Below, one piece after another: positions 61,929 to 64,000 of a DNA stretch of 64,000 bases; the stretch's first letter is position 1, and every line of letters starts with the position of its first letter. The stretch is from assembly GCF_000621565.1 (NCBI RefSeq), contig NZ_KK211305.1, positions 404,258 to 468,257 of the forward strand, read 5' to 3'. This stretch comes from Butyrivibrio sp. LB2008 (GTDB lineage: Bacteria > Bacillota > Clostridia > Lachnospirales > Lachnospiraceae). Under the pieces are notes generated by a model that worked only from the letters and a program-made list of their open reading frames with translations, had not been told where the DNA came from and searched no databases. The position numbers and the translations under genes are program-made.

Positions 61929-63425
61929 TTATCTATAGAACACATCTCCGAGTTTAAGTTCTTTCTTAAATGCCGGAATTGTGGTGTTCTTATCAATTAT
62001 TACAGCTTCAATTCCCATCATCTCAGCCCAATCGGCCATCTGACCGGAGGTGAGGTCGTAGGAGAATGCTGTGTGGTGTGCGCCGCCTGCAAGAATCCAT
62101 GCTTCGGCACCTGTATAAAGATCCGGATACGGAGTCCAGTATGCTGTGGCAACCGGAAGATTAGGCATGGGTTTTTCTGTCTTTTTACACTCGACTTCAT
62201 TTATGATAAGACGGAATCTGTTGCCGAGATCGATGAGTGATGTGGCAACACCCTTGCCTTCTTTTGAAGTAAATACAAGTCTTGCGGGATCTTCTCTGTC
62301 GCCCATTGAAAGAGGCTTGACTCTTATGCTGATAGGCCCGTCTGCGATAGTGGGGCATATCTCAAGCATGTGAGCTTCGAGTATTCCTTCTTTTCCTCTT
62401 ATAAGGTTATATGTATAGTCTTCGAGCATTGAAGTGCCTTTTGCATCTTTCATGCCGGAAGTCATTATCTTCATAAGACGAACCATTGCGGCAACTTTCC
62501 AGTCACCTTCGGCGCCGAATCCGTAGCCTTTTTCCATGAGTCTCTGGATTGCAAGGCCGGGGAGCTGTCCAAGTGCCCCAAGGTCACCGAAGTGAGTTAC
62601 GATAGCCTGATAGTTTTTTTCCTCAAGGAATCTCTCAAATCCGAGCTCAATCTGAGCCTGAACGGCAACGTGTTTCTTGAATTCATCGGGATCTCTTCCG
62701 TCGAGTATGATCTCATATTTGTCATAATATTCATCGAGAAGAGCATTTACGTCCGATGCGCTTACGGCAGCTACGCTGTCTGCAATCTCATTAACGGGAT
62801 AAGTATCAACTTCCCATCCGAATTTGATCTGAGCCTCAACTTTATCACCTTCTGTAACCGCAACGTTTCTCATGTTGTCGGCAACTCTCATTACGCGGAT
62901 ATGGCTTGATTCCATAACGCCGACAGCGGTGCGCATCCAGGAAGCAATCCTGCTTCGTACTTCGTTGTCTTTCCAATATCCTGCGATTACTTTGCGCTCA
63001 ATGCCCATTCTGCTGACGATGTGACCGTATTCTCTGTCGCCGTGCGCAGCCTGGTTCTCATTCATGAAGTCCATATCGATGGTATCGTAAGGAATCTCTT
63101 CATTGTACTGTGTGTGAAGATGCAAGAGCGGTTTTCTGAATTCCTGAAGACCGAGTATCCAGGACTTTGCAGGTGAAAAAGTGTGCATCCATGTGATAAC
63201 ACCTGCGCAGGAATCATCGGCATTTGCTTCATTGAAAGTTTGTCTTATAAGCTGATTTGTTATAAGAACAGGTTTCCATACAACTTCGTAAGGAAGTATC
63301 CCCGATTTGTTGAGCTCTTCAACGATTTCTTTGGAATGGTCCGCAACGTGTCTCAGGACTTCATCCCCATAAAGGTCCTGAGAACCTGTGCAAAACCAAA
63401 ACTTGTACGCTTTTGTCTGAATCAT
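61929..63425 (-). CDS. araA: L-arabinose isomerase
   Basis: This 498-residue enzyme converts L-arabinose to L-ribulose. FWFCTGSQDLYG (10-21) and MHTFSPAKSWI are diagnostic. Glu and His metal ligands fall in the segments FGAEGDWK and in GGAHHTAFS. ATG 63425 follows an AGGAGGG site; a longer upstream frame through 63578 has no support. It is downstream of the araR gene end and its leader has operator-like repeats. No araB or araD is in the window. Confidence 0.96.
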   Translation of the reverse strand: MIQTKAYKFWFCTGSQDLYGDEVLRHVADHSKEIVEELNKSGILPYEVVWKPVLITNQLIRQTFNEANADDSCAGVITWMHTFSPAKSWILGLQEFRKPLLHLHTQYNEEIPYDTIDMDFMNENQAAHGDREYGHIVSRMGIERKVIAGYWKDNEVRSRIASWMRTAVGVMESSHIRVMRVADNMRNVAVTEGDKVEAQIKFGWEVDTYPVNEIADSVAAVSASDVNALLDEYYDKYEIILDGRDPDEFKKHVAVQAQIELGFERFLEEKNYQAIVTHFGDLGALGQLPGLAIQRLMEKGYGFGAEGDWKVAAMVRLMKIMTSGMKDAKGTSMLEDYTYNLIRGKEGILEAHMLEICPTIADGPISIRVKPLSMGDREDPARLVFTSKEGKGVATSLIDLGNRFRLIINEVECKKTEKPMPNLPVATAYWTPYPDLYTGAEAWILAGGAHHTAFSYDLTSGQMADWAEMMGIEAVIIDKNTTIPAFKKELKLGDVFYR

Positions 63426-63449
63426 TTGTAACCCTCCTTTTATTCTTGT

Positions 63450-63513
63450 GCTACTGCCACCAAATAAAAAAATTATCCGGCGTAAAAAAGTTGAGATATT
63501 TGGTGACAGCAGC
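63450..63513 (-). promoter_or_regulatory. Inverted repeat in the araA leader
   Basis: Arms GCTACTGCCACCAAAT (63450-63465) and ATTTGGTGACAGCAGC (63498-63513) are complementary at 14 of 16 positions, 32 nt apart. It is too spread to be a single operator; could be two half-operators or an RNA stem. Confidence 0.45.
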
Positions 63514-63584
63514 ACTTGCGTTGTTCCCCATGTACTGCTTTCCCTTCTCACAAAAAAGACAGTAACTTTATAATCCAATTTTCA

Positions 63585-63602
63585 AACTTGTACGTACGAC
63601 TG
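63585..63602 (-). promoter_or_regulatory. araR box: AraR-type box upstream of araA
   Basis: AACTTGTACGTACGACT on the plus strand contains TTGTACGTAC, the core of the Firmicute AraR operator, 160 bp upstream of araA. The second half-site is less good. A nearby TATAAA on the minus strand (63572-63567) may be the -10. Confidence 0.4.
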
Positions 63603-63702
63603 GTCAAGTTGTAAGCAGTGGTACCGTGACATCTGTTTTGGGGGCGCCTTGCTGAATTCCCCGATTTTTGTGCGGGCGAGCTCGGCATAATTCATGGCGT
63701 AA

Positions 63703-63815
63703 AAAAATACTGTGGCAGCTCTAACGGCTATAAACTCGCCATGCATCATCAAGCTGGGCTTGATGATACATGGCTCAAACAGATAGCCGTTAAACAGAGC
63801 TACCACGGTATTTTT
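63703..63815 (-). terminator. Long (113-nt) hairpin at the end of araR
   Basis: A stem of several blocks: AAAAATAC (63703-63710) / GTATTTTT (63808-63815), AGCTCT / AGAGCT, TAACGGCTAT (63722-63731) / ATAGCCGTTA (63783-63792), CCATG / CATGG and ATCATCAAGC / GCTTGATGAT (63745-63767) with loop TGG. It overlaps the araR stop and ends in a T-run on the minus strand. Likely terminator; much longer than usual. Confidence 0.7.
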
Positions 63816-64000
63816 CGGATCATGCAGGAGGTGCCCGTTATGAGTTTTGGGTCGATGACGATTGTTTTGTCGACTTCTTCGTGGCGGATCATTTTGAGGA
63901 GGGCTTCGGCGGCGATTTTGCCGAGTTCCTGTTGGGGGTGGGCTATAGTTGTGAGGGTTATGTCTGTGTTGCCTGTGGTCTGAGAGTTGTCATAGCCGGT
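63800..64000 (-). CDS. araR: LacI-type transcriptional regulator, C-terminal part (probable AraR)
   Basis: Sixty-six residues run in from the right edge to TAG at 63800-63802: GYDNSQTTGNTDITLTTIAH then ELGKIAAEALLKMI and GTSCMIRKIP. This is the C-terminal end of a LacI/GalR ligand domain. Its position upstream of araA suggests AraR, the arabinose repressor, whose N-terminal domain would be GntR-type; that part is outside the window. Confidence 0.8.
   Translation of the reverse strand, partial: TGYDNSQTTGNTDITLTTIAHPQQELGKIAAEALLKMIRHEEVDKTIVIDPKLITGTSCMIRKIPW

Overview
The window looks like chromosomal DNA from an anaerobic, low-to-mid GC Firmicute of the Lachnospiraceae, probably near Butyrivibrio or Pseudobutyrivibrio. 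This is inferred, without a database, from strong AGGAGG-type ribosome sites, many lipoproteins, a DUF4250 protein, the DapL/DapF route to meso-diaminopimelate, carbohydrate ABC transport genes with LacI regulators, and a LacI-type sensor domain fused to GGDEF. I saw no rRNA, tRNA, CRISPR array, prophage or transposase gene.

Layout. 1-11.4 kb is a sugar locus: galactokinase (cut by the left edge) and a GH42 beta-galactosidase on the minus strand, then a LacI regulator, a MalEFG-type ABC importer, a cytoplasmic sugar-sensor/GGDEF protein and a GH13 alpha-glucosidase on the plus strand. 11.4-15 kb holds engB, three tandem related lipoproteins and a CPBP protease. 15.2-21.4 kb is an RND/MMPL exporter followed directly by a 1238-residue surface protein with GLUG repeats. 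21.5-30.8 kb carries a corrinoid adenosyltransferase fusion, an HD hydrolase, a chemoreceptor, an orphan peptide-binding lipoprotein and clpB.

30.8-32.5 kb is almost gene-free. It holds two arrays of tandem hairpins, a 121-bp near-perfect palindrome and copies of a dispersed palindromic repeat, plus one small DUF4250 gene. 32.5-38.3 kb is an exopolysaccharide control and attachment operon (CpsB phosphatase, Wzz-like and CpsD-like proteins, an Ig-like protein, an LCP ligase, a sortase-like lipoprotein that lacks the catalytic residues, and a secreted coiled-coil protein) with no glycosyltransferase. 38.5-51.9 kb is mostly housekeeping (hisC, a methyltransferase, dapF, dapL, thrS without a TGS domain) mixed with membrane proteins of unknown role. 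52.2-55 kb is a Trk potassium uptake pair. 55.2-61.8 kb has TraX, thyA, a beta-CASP nuclease, a DUF3048 lipoprotein, folA and a lipid kinase. The window ends with araA and the end of its probable regulator araR.

How it fits together. The left end imports and hydrolyses oligosaccharides and may couple sugar sensing to c-di-GMP. The 32-38 kb operon would set chain length and attach a polymer to the wall. dapL/dapF make the peptidoglycan cross-linking diamino acid, and thyA/folA serve folate-dependent dTMP synthesis. The most unusual signals are non-coding: arrays of hairpins whose stems differ between loci while their loops share a GAAA-centred motif, the 121-bp foldback, and dispersed palindromes. 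The best protein-level oddity is the inactive-looking sortase lipoprotein.
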